DNA of 29,375 bases from a virus, in the IMG/VR virus record IMGVR_UViG_3300030105_003529, positions 1-29,375 of that record; one strand, written 5' to 3'. Numbering within the stretch: position 1 is the first letter of the stretch; each line of letters starts with the position of its first letter. Positions 8,901 to 17,132 of the stretch are shown piece after piece. The translations under genes and the position numbers were made by a program. The notes below the pieces were generated by a model that saw nothing but the letters and a program-made list of their open reading frames with translations, was not told where the DNA came from and ran no database searches.

Positions 8901-9005
8901 AATATTGGAGGTACAGCCGTAATGGAAAACAACGGCCTTGTAACTGAGGCAAATGATTTCTTTATTTTAGAAAATAGCACAAAACTTGTAACTGAAGCAG
9001 CATGA
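5922..9005 (+). CDS. Large tail hub/tip protein with fibre-like C-terminus
   Basis: 1027 aa, the largest gene. The first 150 residues (YSFADPEKLMSREAPYSGTF, LPFSNINNDFF, VSLIEGVLQLISV) match the N-terminal pattern of tail proteins of Bacteroidetes phages that start with a tail-hub-like beta domain. The middle is long and beta-rich. From about residue 750 a Cys-containing, Asp/Gly/Thr-rich linker (SCCEAEG, DDTDDDTSG) leads to a Ser/Ala-rich C-terminal domain of about 230 residues that could be a trimeric receptor-binding or fibre part. No peptidase or lysozyme motif was recognised. It sits directly before the tape measure operon segment and overlaps its downstream neighbour by ATGA. Confidence 0.6.
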   Translation: MIELQARVSNLYDWHTLELSEEAAIPLTYSFADPEKLMSREAPYSGTFLLPFSNINNDFFENYFMIDLSQGPWSNDIFSPENPVQCTLLNDGVSLIEGVLQLISVSKTGQTYQCAITGGAGDLFTQMGKTKLKDIFSNPPNYKFLMTGANVKESWEPNGDITDGNVGAGVIRIPIVDKALSSGGRLFGNSESGAGVFAPNYIQPMHLLPWMSIDHLFRKILSYFGFSLQSAFMSTTVWTNLYMSLANGANGVKTVPHYGFKVGLLSDMSPFPSGNTSVAIPFDVSAGALFYDPDDNWNETTHVFTVPNDMNLVLDLGIRFDNTLVTDYRYITFEIVAGPSTIWSHSIYVPPSSFDLSSYPPWTSGMQEAINVQAGFEIQLIVSGNLEGVQIKSSSASTFFRWLSYESTSLSNTECDTIDNLPDITCSSFVKDLVQRYNLTLLPSTSPQELILEPLTDYIASGDVIDWTEKLDRSQPFVVKPATKLRKKNITFNDGEDADWPNKWHVQEYGYPLGQYSFTSSDTYATGSVKNSSVFGNLAIQTLPTADWNGSTHPELIYPRLFGESNGAQVPVAHKPKIAYFNGKQSLSLSNYSLYIDITPVSEYGCITPFHSLPITDTTQTTLWRQTQKQASSSPLIGQQYAQGLVQSYWSKYLGQLYSPDARLVTCQIALTPADMNLLTFDDRIFIDGIYYRVIEISGYNPVNPKSTAVKLLKLIDIGSVTLYPTNDCDLTYVSSNINGTTNWVDSDGVSQDPVPSCCEAEGLTFHIDNGTPACWWNWQTDGPTVDPTGTAGDDTDDDTSGFSGAGASVSGIPSRSFFPDTPIPIGAQQGTHLFRQSSRNFSMPTAMNGTAAYSRNANNIGNSSVMEFQLLCVTKNTDAVTAGIEGSSISELVMRENSIAHFKINALGVIYAAATASVGGTYFVSQSIVVKSFDGIISIVASTTDESSRDAGLSAPTVAITASSVLNVLDLSVTGEDDIHTSWVMDVNVAYMNIGGTAVMENNGLVTEANDFFILENSTKLVTEAA

Positions 9006-9187
9006 GAAAGAACTACACAAAGAATATGTTTCACACTATTCCAAAGATCATTAAACTTGGAACTCTTTCTGATCATAGAACATACACGAAGGAGACAATC
9101 AGGTATTTTGGTTTTTATGAAGATACTGGATTCAAGGGTTTTTTCAGAAAGGTATTGATGGGAATAAAAGCAAAAATCAATGAGTAA
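9002..9187 (+). CDS. Small basic protein between tail tip and tape measure genes, unknown
   Basis: 61 aa, Lys/Arg/Phe-rich, overlapping the upstream stop by ATGA at 9002 and the tape measure start by 8 nt at 9180. No domain is recognised. Both overlaps and the conserved coding direction suggest it is translated as part of the tail cluster; a small tail or assembly accessory role is an inference from position only. Confidence 0.55.
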   Translation: MRKNYTKNMFHTIPKIIKLGTLSDHRTYTKETIRYFGFYEDTGFKGFFRKVLMGIKAKINE

Positions 9188-11087
9188 AACAGCCACAGTC
9201 AAACTCAAAACAGAAGGAGTTACAAAGCTCACAACAGAGCTCAATAGTGCTTCGAAAGCTGCTGACAGCTTAGAAGGATCACTTGAGGGAGCAGCAACAG
9301 CAGCTGAGGATACTGGAGCTGCTTCAGATCAGATGTCAGGCGGTCTGGATCGTATGTCTGGAGGAATGGTCACAGCGTTCAAAGGAGCAGTGAAAGGAGC
9401 AAAGACATTTGTGATGGGATTGCGATCTGTGAAAGGAGCTATGATGGCAACTGGGATTGGTGCTCTTGTAGTTATTGTTGCCTCACTTGTGATGTACTTC
9501 ACCAAGACAAAGAAAGGAGCAGAGCTGCTTGAAATCGCTTCTGCTTCTCTTGGAGTTGTGTTCGGTGTTATTGGTGACGTGGTTTCAGGAATTGGTGAAG
9601 CATTGGTGTGGGCATTCTCAAGTCCAAAAGATGCGATTGACAAATTGCTTGAAGCTGGACAAGGTGTTCTTGATTGGTTCAAAGATCTTTGGTCACTATA
9701 CACGAAGTCAGTCAAACTTGTACTTCTTGGGGTTATGCAAGGAATGTATAAAGCAGCAATAGCAGCAAAGAAACTTTTCACACTAGGGATGGGTGACACA
9801 TCTGGATTGGAATCAAAACTTCGTGCTGTTAAGAAGGAAACACGCGAAGCGAAAGAAGAATTAGCAGAAGCGGCAAAAGTAGTTGCAGAGCCATTTGTTG
9901 AGGCATTTGAAGCTGCGAAAGAGGCAGTAACTGACTTTGCGAAAAAGGTAGTGACAGCAGTTCTTTCAACACAAGCTCTGACAAAAGCATCAATTGCGCT
10001 CAGACAAGCAGAGAGGGATTTGCTTGTAACTGAAGCAAAAAAACTTGCGATTATAGCAGAGCAAGAAGTGATCTCAAAGGACATCACAAAATCCTTTGAA
10101 GAACGAATGGCAGCAAATAAACTTGCTCAACAAACAGAGGCATCACTTCATGCTGAACGATTAGCGAATGCGGAAGAAGCATTGAGGATACATCAGGAAA
10201 CAATTGCTATCACCGAGAGCCTTGAGGAAGACTTTCAAAAGGAAGCAGAACTTGAGGCTGCTGCAATAAACTTGAGAACTCAATCAGCAAAACTCAAGAA
10301 GAAATTTGTGGTTGAGGAAGCTATGCTGAAAGCTCAGATGGCAGCTGAAGGGAAAGCAATAGATGATGCAGAGCTGTTGAGGATTGCCACTTTGAAAGCA
10401 GCAACACAATCCAAAGAACAGAATGAGATTGATGCAGTGGCTTTGAAATATGAGGCACTCAATGTGATGGCAAAGGGCAATGCTGAAACTGAGAAAGCAT
10501 TGAAGGAAAAACAAGATGCAGAGCTCTTGGCGATCACAGAAAAATATACTGTGAAGGAGAAAGAAGTTGTTGAAAAAGCAGAGAAAACAAAGGAAGAATT
10601 AAGGAAGAATACTATTGATTCAGTTCTTGCAATGACGAATGCTGCATTCTCTTTATTCAAAGCACTGGATCAGGGACGTGAAGATGATGATGAGAAAACA
10701 GCTAAGAAGAGATTTGAAAGAGGAAAGAAAATGCAGATGGCATCTGTGGTCATGAGTACAGCATCAGCTATTATAGCAGCGTTATCAGCTCCGCCAGTGG
10801 GTCTTGGTGTTCCAGCTGGGATCCCAAGTTCAATCACTGCTGGACTAACTGGAGCAGCATCACTTGTTTCCATTGCCAAAACTCGTTTTGATGGAGGATC
10901 AACATCTATTCCAGACGCACCAAATCAAACAGCTGCATTGATCCCTGACACATTTGCTCCATCTGATACATCTGCTGCAAGTGTTGAATCCCTTACAGAT
11001 AAACCAATCAAAGCGTTTGTAGTAGCACAAGACATGACATCACAACAAGAAATGGACGCAAACCTTTTACACCACGCAACATTATGA
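9180..11087 (+). CDS. Tape measure protein
   Basis: 635 aa. The protein has the composition of a tape measure: an Ala/Gly/Ser-rich start, hydrophobic segments around residues 85-110 (GIGALVVIVASLVMYF) and 120-145, then about 280 residues of heptad-like Ala/Glu/Lys coiled coil (about 215-500), and a second hydrophobic Ala-rich region around 515-570. The C-terminus KAFVVAQDMTSQQ is like those ending tape measure proteins of related phages. At roughly 1.5 angstrom per residue the length would predict a tail of about 95 nm. The stop overlaps the protease gene start (ATGA at 11084). Confidence 0.85.
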   Translation: MSKTATVKLKTEGVTKLTTELNSASKAADSLEGSLEGAATAAEDTGAASDQMSGGLDRMSGGMVTAFKGAVKGAKTFVMGLRSVKGAMMATGIGALVVIVASLVMYFTKTKKGAELLEIASASLGVVFGVIGDVVSGIGEALVWAFSSPKDAIDKLLEAGQGVLDWFKDLWSLYTKSVKLVLLGVMQGMYKAAIAAKKLFTLGMGDTSGLESKLRAVKKETREAKEELAEAAKVVAEPFVEAFEAAKEAVTDFAKKVVTAVLSTQALTKASIALRQAERDLLVTEAKKLAIIAEQEVISKDITKSFEERMAANKLAQQTEASLHAERLANAEEALRIHQETIAITESLEEDFQKEAELEAAAINLRTQSAKLKKKFVVEEAMLKAQMAAEGKAIDDAELLRIATLKAATQSKEQNEIDAVALKYEALNVMAKGNAETEKALKEKQDAELLAITEKYTVKEKEVVEKAEKTKEELRKNTIDSVLAMTNAAFSLFKALDQGREDDDEKTAKKRFERGKKMQMASVVMSTASAIIAALSAPPVGLGVPAGIPSSITAGLTGAASLVSIAKTRFDGGSTSIPDAPNQTAALIPDTFAPSDTSAASVESLTDKPIKAFVVAQDMTSQQEMDANLLHHATL

Positions 11088-11863
11088 AAACAATAGAATT
11101 ATTAATTGATGAAGATCTTGAACTGACTGGAATAACAGCAGTGAGTTTGGTTCGCTTTCCAGCAATAGAAGAAAATTTTGTATTCTTCAACAGAGGTGAC
11201 AGATATGTCATGGCAAAAATTGACGAAGCTAAGCGCATGTTGATTGGGCCAGCTCTCATTCCAGAGAAGATGATCCCAAGATACAATGAAGAAGCAGACG
11301 AAGAATATGAAGTGTTCTTTTCAGTTGAGACAGTCAGGCAAGCATCACAGCTGTATATGAAAGAGGAAAGAACGAACTCACACACATATGAACATGTTGA
11401 TGATGTAGATGGACTGACAGTCGTTGAGTCGTGGCTGATTGAAGATCCCAAACGTGATAAGGCATCACTATATGGCTTTGACAAATTGCCAGTTGGAACA
11501 TGGATGTTAGCAATGAAGATCAACAACGAAGAAATGTGGAATGCTATCCTGAAAAAAGATGTGCGTGGTTTTTCTATTGAAGGATATTTCACTGATGAAT
11601 TAGTGAAGGCCCAAAAGATTGAACACAGATCACCATGTCCAAACTGTCCAAAGGATGAAGAAACGCTGGAGCTCTTGAAAGCTCTTGTATTGGAAGAAAT
11701 GGAAGCAGTGATGACATTGGATGGGAAACCTCTCTGGAGCTCTCAGGAGGAAGCAGAGCTATATGGTGAGCTGTTTAATAGTTGTATTGGATCACATGAA
11801 ATGACTGTGAATGATACAGTGCTTTATATGGCTTGTGAAGAGCATGCAAAGGGGACAGAATAG
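11084..11863 (+). CDS. XkdF-like prohead serine protease
   Basis: 259 aa. The family pattern is clear: VSLVRFPAI near the start, IGPALIP (54-60), a histidine-rich THIS-type stretch HTYEHVDDV (100-108), VVESWLIED (113-121), LPVGTWMLAMKI (135-146) and VRGFSIEGYF (160-169). In these assemblins a conserved His and the Ser of the GFSIEG motif are thought to form the active site, cleaving scaffold and capsid precursors. It is followed by a scaffold-like gene and the major capsid gene, the expected neighbours. A CPNCP pair near residue 180 is an oddity that may bind metal. Confidence 0.8.
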   Translation: MKTIELLIDEDLELTGITAVSLVRFPAIEENFVFFNRGDRYVMAKIDEAKRMLIGPALIPEKMIPRYNEEADEEYEVFFSVETVRQASQLYMKEERTNSHTYEHVDDVDGLTVVESWLIEDPKRDKASLYGFDKLPVGTWMLAMKINNEEMWNAILKKDVRGFSIEGYFTDELVKAQKIEHRSPCPNCPKDEETLELLKALVLEEMEAVMTLDGKPLWSSQEEAELYGELFNSCIGSHEMTVNDTVLYMACEEHAKGTE

Positions 11864-11897
11864 AAGTAAACATATATCCATTTGAACAAGCAATATC

Positions 11898-12524
11898 ATG
11901 AGCAAAACAATAGACAAAATTCGAGGACTTTTAAACCTCCCAAACCTTACCAAATTCTATGCAGAAGCAAGATTGGATGATGGTCGTCTCGTAGTCACTG
12001 AGGCCGAATCTATGGCTGTTGGAGTTGAGATTTCTGTGATGTCTGACGAAGGCAATGCAGACGTACTTGAGGATGGCACATATGCTCTGGAAGATGGAAC
12101 TGTTCTTATTGTACTTGATGGTCGAATTACTCAATTAGGAGAAGAAGAACCAGCAGTTGAAGAAGAAGTTGAAGTGGAAGTTGAGCTTGCTGAAGGAGAT
12201 GAAGCTGATGTTCAGGATTGGGCTGGAATGGAGAAACGCATTCAGAATCTGGAAGATGCTGTTGCCGATCTCAAAAGTGATAAGGTAGAGGCATATGAAG
12301 ATACAGACGAAGACGAGAAAATGTCTGAGTTAGCATCTGAAATCAATGCAGCATTTGAACATGTTATGGAACGTCTTTCAGCAATGGAAAATGAACCAGC
12401 ATCACAAGGTGTGAATCACTCACCAGCTAAAAACAAAAACAAGGACATGGATCAAGAGACATTTTCATCATTGAAAATATCTGACAGAGCACATGCAATT
12501 ATTTCAAACTTCGCAAAAAACTAA
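11898..12524 (+). CDS. Scaffold-like protein upstream of major capsid
   Basis: 208 aa, strongly acidic. The N-terminal part has a repeated beta motif VLEDGTYALEDGTVLIV (about 56-72), followed by a Glu/Val run (EEEVEVEVELAEGDEAD), a predicted coiled coil (about 112-165) and a basic patch near NKNKD. Acidic, coiled-coil proteins placed between protease and capsid gene are typically scaffolds, cleaved and lost during maturation. The ATG follows a 34-nt gap after the protease gene. Role inferred from position and composition. Confidence 0.6.
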   Translation: MSKTIDKIRGLLNLPNLTKFYAEARLDDGRLVVTEAESMAVGVEISVMSDEGNADVLEDGTYALEDGTVLIVLDGRITQLGEEEPAVEEEVEVEVELAEGDEADVQDWAGMEKRIQNLEDAVADLKSDKVEAYEDTDEDEKMSELASEINAAFEHVMERLSAMENEPASQGVNHSPAKNKNKDMDQETFSSLKISDRAHAIISNFAKN

Positions 12525-12525
12525 A

Positions 12526-13512
12526 ATGAAGTATATCAAAAAAACCTCATTCAATGCAGAGGATAAAAGCATTGCAAAGAAGCATGAATTTGATGGCCCA
12601 GCATTAACAACTCCAACATACGCTGGAGAGTTAGCTTTGCCATTCGTGAGTGCTGCCTTGAAAAGTGGTGCTACTCTGGCAAATGGATGGATCAGAACTA
12701 TTGACAATGTATATTACAAAGCTGTAATAAACTCAATCGAAGGTGCTTCACTCATTGTTGATGCAACATGTGATTTCACAGATGGTGGAACTGTAACTAT
12801 TGCAGAGAACATTCTTGTGACAAAGGAACTCGCTGTGAATATTGATCTGTGCAAATCTACAATGCGTCAATCATGGTTAGCAGCTGAAACTGGAAACAGT
12901 CTCAACTCAAATATGCCAGTGGCTTTCACTGACTATGTGATTGGACACATCGCTGGATTAGTAGCTCAGGCAACTGAGGTGGCAATCTGGGGCGGAGCTG
13001 CTGCAACTGCTGGATCATTTGAAGGATTCTGTACTGCTGCAACTGGAATTTTGGTTACTGCTGATGATTACGTGTACGTAAATACAGCAACTCCTTTCAC
13101 AAAAACCAATATTGTAGCACAAATTGAAGCTGTACTTGATGCAACAGATTCAGCTGTAATTGCTAAAGCTGACTTTGCTTTGTATGTATCACCAAAGACA
13201 GCTTTCTTCTACCAACAACATCTTGGAAAGGAAGGATATGCAAACGACTACCAAGCAAACGAAAAACCAGCTAACATTTACGGATATCCAATATATGCAT
13301 GTCCAGGAATGTTAGAAAATCAGATCATTGCTACATACGAAAGCAATCTTGTATTTGGATCTAACATCCAAACAAATATGACTGAGGTAAGAACAATTGA
13401 CATGAGTCCTATTGATGGATCTGACAATGTACGTTTCATCATGCGATATGCAGCTGGAGTACAAGTTGGAGTGACTCCAGATGTGACTTGGGGATTCTAC
13501 ACAGCACCTTAA
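12526..13512 (+). CDS. Major capsid protein, HK97-fold
   Basis: 328 aa from ATG 12526, which lies directly after the stop of the scaffold-like gene. A longer reading from ATG 12493 adds 11 residues overlapping the scaffold gene and is less likely. The protein is an alpha/beta mix with ELALPFVSAALKSG early, a long central helix region (FTDYVIGHIAGLVAQATEVAIWGG), the domain with ADFALYVSPKTAFFYQQ, and a C-terminal MRYAAGVQVGVTPDV strand region, the general order of HK97-fold capsid proteins. Protease and scaffold genes precede it. No decoration domain is apparent. Confidence 0.75.
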   Translation: MKYIKKTSFNAEDKSIAKKHEFDGPALTTPTYAGELALPFVSAALKSGATLANGWIRTIDNVYYKAVINSIEGASLIVDATCDFTDGGTVTIAENILVTKELAVNIDLCKSTMRQSWLAAETGNSLNSNMPVAFTDYVIGHIAGLVAQATEVAIWGGAAATAGSFEGFCTAATGILVTADDYVYVNTATPFTKTNIVAQIEAVLDATDSAVIAKADFALYVSPKTAFFYQQHLGKEGYANDYQANEKPANIYGYPIYACPGMLENQIIATYESNLVFGSNIQTNMTEVRTIDMSPIDGSDNVRFIMRYAAGVQVGVTPDVTWGFYTAP

Positions 13513-13537
13513 TATTAACAACTGAAAAATACGAAAT

Positions 13538-14107
13538 ATGGCATGTAAATTAACAGCTGCGATTGGACTCAACTGCAAAGACACAGTTGGTGGAATCAAG
13601 GCAATATATTTTAGTGATTTCCAAGTTGAAGGATATTCTCTGATGACATTTGCTTCAGGTGTTCTGGATGGTGTTGGAGTAGATCAGACAGCATACAGAT
13701 ATGATGTGCAACCAAATACAGCTTCGCTTGTAACTACTGTCACAAACGAACCAGCTGGATCTGCTTCATATGATACAGCTCTGGAGGTAACTTTGAATAT
13801 CATAAAGCAAACGACATCTGACGAACTTCAAAATTTAATCCAGACCAGAACTTTCTGCTATGTATTGGATGCGAATGACGATGTGTATTGTTTGGGTCTT
13901 CAGAATGGATGTACTGTCACTGGTGGAACATTTGTAACTGGTCAAGCTAGAGCAGATCTGAGTGGATATACTCTCACAGTAACTTGTGGAGAATCTACAT
14001 ATCCGCCAACGATAACACCATCTGTTTCAGCGGTCGCTGCTGAGTGGCCATTTGATGCAGTTGATGCTGGAAGTCCTCAGAAAATAACTCCAGTGAATCC
14101 AGCATAG
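13538..14107 (+). CDS. Probable major tail (tube) protein
   Basis: 189 aa. The start MACKLTAAIGLNCKDTVGGIKAIY (quoted in part: NCKDTVGGIKAIYF) and the beta-rich middle with LEVTLNIIKQTTSDELQNL are the pattern seen in tail tube proteins of Bacteroidetes phages. It follows the capsid gene by 25 nt and precedes a strong terminator, as expected for an abundantly made structural protein. The C-terminal 35 residues (from about TYPPTITPSV) are Pro/Ser/Ala-rich and may be exposed. A head decoration role is the main alternative. Confidence 0.5.
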   Translation: MACKLTAAIGLNCKDTVGGIKAIYFSDFQVEGYSLMTFASGVLDGVGVDQTAYRYDVQPNTASLVTTVTNEPAGSASYDTALEVTLNIIKQTTSDELQNLIQTRTFCYVLDANDDVYCLGLQNGCTVTGGTFVTGQARADLSGYTLTVTCGESTYPPTITPSVSAVAAEWPFDAVDAGSPQKITPVNPA

Positions 14108-14132
14108 GATTTGAACATAACTAACTGAAAGA

Positions 14133-14162
14133 GGGGTGGCAATACGCCATCCCTTTTTTTTT
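14133..14162 (+). terminator. Rho-independent terminator after the capsid/tail block
   Basis: GGGGTGGC (14133-14140) pairs with GCCATCCC (14146-14153) through one G-T wobble over the loop AATAC, followed by nine T residues. It separates the protease-capsid-tail tube genes from the portal group and ends 16 nt before the next start codon. Confidence 0.9.
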
Positions 14163-14165
14163 AAC

Positions 14166-14173
14166 TATATTTG
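14166..14173 (+). promoter_or_regulatory. Bacteroidetes -7 element TATATTTG before a structural gene
   Basis: A full TAnnTTTG match lies between the T-run of the terminator and the ATG at 14179, 5 nt before the start codon, so the transcript would be nearly leaderless. The place where a -33 TTG would fall is inside the terminator and shows no good match, so a phage-specific factor or activator may be needed. Confidence 0.5.
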
Positions 14174-14178
14174 AAAAA

Positions 14179-14589
14179 ATGGTACAACTCACTCAAGGAA
14201 CAAATACTTTGTATCTGAATGTTAGCGATTACAAATCTGTTGGAACTTCTCCAGTTTACAAAATTCGTTTGACAGATGAAGCAACAGAAAATTCAATTTA
14301 TTTCACTTTGAACATAGCGATCTCTGAAGGTGGTTGGAATGGACGAAGGTTGAAAGGTCAAATTAATGTCAATGATACTGCTCTTGAGGATAAGCCATTT
14401 GGAATTATACATTTGAAACAGCCACAATTTCTGGAAGGGTTTTATCAGATGAACATATATGAAGAAACAGTGAAAACAACACTGATCGGAAAAAATTTAG
14501 CTCATCTGGAAAGATCAGCTGGAGAAGATGGATATAATAGATTTGAATCATACGAAGATCGTGTAACATACAAGGCATATGAAGAATAA
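14179..14589 (+). CDS. Structural protein of unknown role upstream of portal
   Basis: 136 aa, beta-rich. The C-terminal half (QPQFLEGFYQMNIYEET followed by a Glu/Tyr-rich end) resembles small virion proteins that precede portal genes in Bacteroidetes phages; homology was not checked. It is the first gene after the terminator and overlaps the portal gene start by 11 nt. A head or tail accessory role is inferred from position; nothing in the sequence gives a specific activity. Confidence 0.5.
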   Translation: MVQLTQGTNTLYLNVSDYKSVGTSPVYKIRLTDEATENSIYFTLNIAISEGGWNGRRLKGQINVNDTALEDKPFGIIHLKQPQFLEGFYQMNIYEETVKTTLIGKNLAHLERSAGEDGYNRFESYEDRVTYKAYEE

Positions 14590-16408
14590 TAAAAGTGAGT
14601 TTTCAGTGATGGGAATGCCAGTGCATGACGTTCCACAATTTGAAGAAGTACAAGGAAAGGATTGGATCTCATATGGATCTGATGACTGCTATGGAGACTA
14701 TTTGGAGAGTTTGTATCTGGGATCTTCAATACATTCTGCAATTGTAAATGGTGTTGGAGCTATGATCTACGGAAAGGGTCTTGATGCGGTTGAAAGAGAT
14801 GATTCAGAAGCCAATAAAGAGCAGTGGTTGAGACTTCAAACACTCTTGAATACCAGTGATGATGATCTGCTGAAGAAACTTGCTCTGGATCTGAAGTTGT
14901 ATGGTCAATGTTATGTGAATACAATCTGGAACAAAGCGAGAACATCAGTTGTTCAGATGAAACACTTGCCAGTGCATACAATGAGAGCTGGAATTGCTGA
15001 CAGTGATGGAAAAATACATGAATGGTATTACAAAAGTTCATGGAACAGAGCAAATGACAGAGTGAAACCGAATGTGCTCAAATCATTTTCAATTGAGGAC
15101 AGAACATCTGCTTCAACAGTTCTTCAGATCAAACGATATTCACCTTCTTTTCACTACTATGGTTTGCCAGACAGTCAGGGATCAAATGGATATGTGGAGC
15201 TTGACATCCAAGTGCAATCTTTTCATCTCAACAATATCAAAAATTCTCTAATGCCCAGCATGATGCTGAGTTTTTCTAATGGGATCCCAACAGATCAAGA
15301 GAGATCAGATATTGAGCGCAAAGTTTACGAGAAATTTTCTGGAAGCAACAACGCTGGAAAATTATTAATTACATTTAACGATGGCCCAGAGACAGCACCG
15401 AAGATTGAACCGATTACAAGCAATGGATCAGATGATATGTACACTTACTTATCAGGAGAAATCACAAACAAAGTTCTCACTGGTCACAGAATCACATCAC
15501 CTCTTTTGTTTGGTGTTTCTGGAAATTCAAACTGGGGATCGAATGCTGATGAATTAAATGATTCATATTCACTTTTCCATAACACTGTGGTTGAGGAATT
15601 TCAAGATATTTTGCTCAAAGGACTTTCGCCAGTTTTCACAGCTAACAGCATAAATCTGGATTTGTTTTTTGTGCCTTCAAAACCAGCTAATTTCATAAAT
15701 ATTGATGACGACACAACAGAGGTCGCAGAAGCTCCAAAAGAGGAAATGAGCACAGATGTACACGAGACAGATGAAACTCTCTTGGATGCTCTTATTTCGC
15801 TTGGAGAGGACGAACCAGAAGGATATGAACTTATCGATTCTCGAAAGGTAGATTATGATGATGAAGATCGACTTGATGGAATGATTCATGGCGTAAATCT
15901 TGCCTCAGCAATTTCTGTTTCTGGAGACAAATCCAACTCTCAAGATAATGAGCTGTTCAAAATAAGATATCAATATGCTCCATTGAAGTATGATCAGATG
16001 GAATATAAGAGCAGATCTTTCTGCGTAAAGATGGTTGAAGCAGCAAGATATTACACCAGAGAAAACATCATCAAAGCTGGTGGAGAAGGTGTCAATGATG
16101 GATGGGGGCCAGATGGATCCAATAAATATTCGATCTGGTTTTACAAAGGCGGAGGCAGCTGTGCCCATTATTGGATGAGAACAACGTGGCTTCAGAAAGA
16201 CAATCAAAAAATCACTGCAAAGCAAAGACAAGCAATCATAAATGAGATGGATCCAGATGATCGTGATCCAGTCCGAATAAAGAAGAATGATTCAAAGGTT
16301 GCCAAACGTCCAAGAGACATGAGAAATAGAGGGTTTCTGCCATCAAATAAAGCAGCACAGAACATCAAAACTCCAGTGAATTACGAGAAACCAAAAGAAG
16401 ATAATTAA
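14579..16408 (+). CDS. Portal protein with an extra C-terminal domain
   Basis: 609 aa. Residues 1-400 have portal character: a DWISYG-type start, repeated helix-turn elements (LGSSIHSAIVNGVGAMIYGKGL), the central AGKLLITFNDG segment and TGHRITSPLLFGVSG, a motif region typical of portals that thread DNA into the head. An acidic linker (about 385-450, EAPKEEMSTD to YDDED) leads to a second domain (about 453-609) with YKSRSFCVKMVEAARYY, VNDGWGPDG and WFYKGGGSCAHYW (about 519-531). This domain has Cys and His residues and may be a fused minor head protein domain. Its function is unknown. Location among head genes supports the portal call. Confidence 0.75.
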   Translation: MKNNKSEFSVMGMPVHDVPQFEEVQGKDWISYGSDDCYGDYLESLYLGSSIHSAIVNGVGAMIYGKGLDAVERDDSEANKEQWLRLQTLLNTSDDDLLKKLALDLKLYGQCYVNTIWNKARTSVVQMKHLPVHTMRAGIADSDGKIHEWYYKSSWNRANDRVKPNVLKSFSIEDRTSASTVLQIKRYSPSFHYYGLPDSQGSNGYVELDIQVQSFHLNNIKNSLMPSMMLSFSNGIPTDQERSDIERKVYEKFSGSNNAGKLLITFNDGPETAPKIEPITSNGSDDMYTYLSGEITNKVLTGHRITSPLLFGVSGNSNWGSNADELNDSYSLFHNTVVEEFQDILLKGLSPVFTANSINLDLFFVPSKPANFINIDDDTTEVAEAPKEEMSTDVHETDETLLDALISLGEDEPEGYELIDSRKVDYDDEDRLDGMIHGVNLASAISVSGDKSNSQDNELFKIRYQYAPLKYDQMEYKSRSFCVKMVEAARYYTRENIIKAGGEGVNDGWGPDGSNKYSIWFYKGGGSCAHYWMRTTWLQKDNQKITAKQRQAIINEMDPDDRDPVRIKKNDSKVAKRPRDMRNRGFLPSNKAAQNIKTPVNYEKPKEDN

Positions 16409-16410
16409 TC

Positions 16411-16992
16411 ATGGCAAGTACAACAATCGTATTAGTATCACCTTCACGTGTTCAACGTGATACAGCACTTGGTGGATCTGTCGATCCAAATGTTCTATTT
16501 CCAGCTATCTTACAAGCTCAAGAGAAATGGATCTTGCCAGTGATGGGAACAGATCTTTACGTGAAAATAAAAGCACTCATTTCAGCTGGAACGATTGATG
16601 ACGTTGCAAATCAAAAATATGCAACTTTGCTAAATGATTATGTGATACCATGTCTTGTTCAATTTAGCTTTATGGAAGTGATTCCAGTGCTACGTGTGAG
16701 ATTCGTGAATAACGCTGTTGTTGCCATGAACTCTGAACAAGGTGGATCAGTATCATATGATGACATTAAACCACTAATTTCAACTGCCAGAGATATTGCA
16801 TCATGGTACAAAGAAAGACTGATTGACTATCTATGTGCAAACTCATCTCTATTTCCAGAATTTACAAGCAACACATATCCAGATGTTTCTCCATCATCAG
16901 CAAATTATACTCAGGGTTTAAATGTGGAACGATCGTACAACAAATCAGAAGCAGAAGCACTTTTGAGATTGATCACTGGGCCGAGAGTATGA
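16411..16992 (+). CDS. Head-tail connector/adaptor-like protein
   Basis: 193 aa, mainly helical. The order IVLVSPSRVQ, then LFPAILQAQEKWILPVMGTDLYVKI, LLNDYVIPCLVQFSFMEVIPVLRV and a Tyr-rich helix before the C-terminus resembles connector proteins (DUF6712-type) that sit behind portal genes in Bacteroidetes phages. It starts 2 nt after the portal stop. The Ser/Asn/Tyr-rich stretch around 150-170 is probably a flexible arm. Confidence 0.65.
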   Translation: MASTTIVLVSPSRVQRDTALGGSVDPNVLFPAILQAQEKWILPVMGTDLYVKIKALISAGTIDDVANQKYATLLNDYVIPCLVQFSFMEVIPVLRVRFVNNAVVAMNSEQGGSVSYDDIKPLISTARDIASWYKERLIDYLCANSSLFPEFTSNTYPDVSPSSANYTQGLNVERSYNKSEAEALLRLITGPRV

Positions 16993-17132
16993 AGATCAAT
17001 AAAAGAACCAGAGCAAATATCAGAAGATTAAAAAAATACATTAAGAAACATGGCAACAAAGAAAGTAACTCAACTCGCAACAGCGACAAGTGCAGCGGAT
17101 CTGGATCTTGTGATGATTGTCGATGTGGCTGA
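16989..17132 (+). CDS. Possible 47-aa basic, Cys-rich small ORF overlapping the fibre gene
   Basis: Starting with ATGA overlap at the connector stop, this frame encodes a very basic N-terminal half (KRTRANIRRLKKYIKKHG) and a Cys-rich end (CSGSGSCDDCRCG), stopping within the next gene after an 83-nt overlap. It fills the otherwise empty 57 nt between two genes. The Cys-rich end could be a chance reading of the fibre gene in another frame, so only the basic first half has independent support. Confidence 0.3.
   Translation: MKINKRTRANIRRLKKYIKKHGNKESNSTRNSDKCSGSGSCDDCRCG

Noticed and set aside
9329-10087. 252-codon open frame on the minus strand inside the tape measure gene
   Set aside because: It is a shadow of the Ala/Glu-rich coiled-coil gene on the other strand; the product is low-complexity Ser/Ala with no motif.
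11008-11592. 194-codon minus-strand open frame opposite the protease gene
   Set aside because: The plus strand carries a clear XkdF-like protease here; the minus reading is Ser-rich with no domain and no leader.
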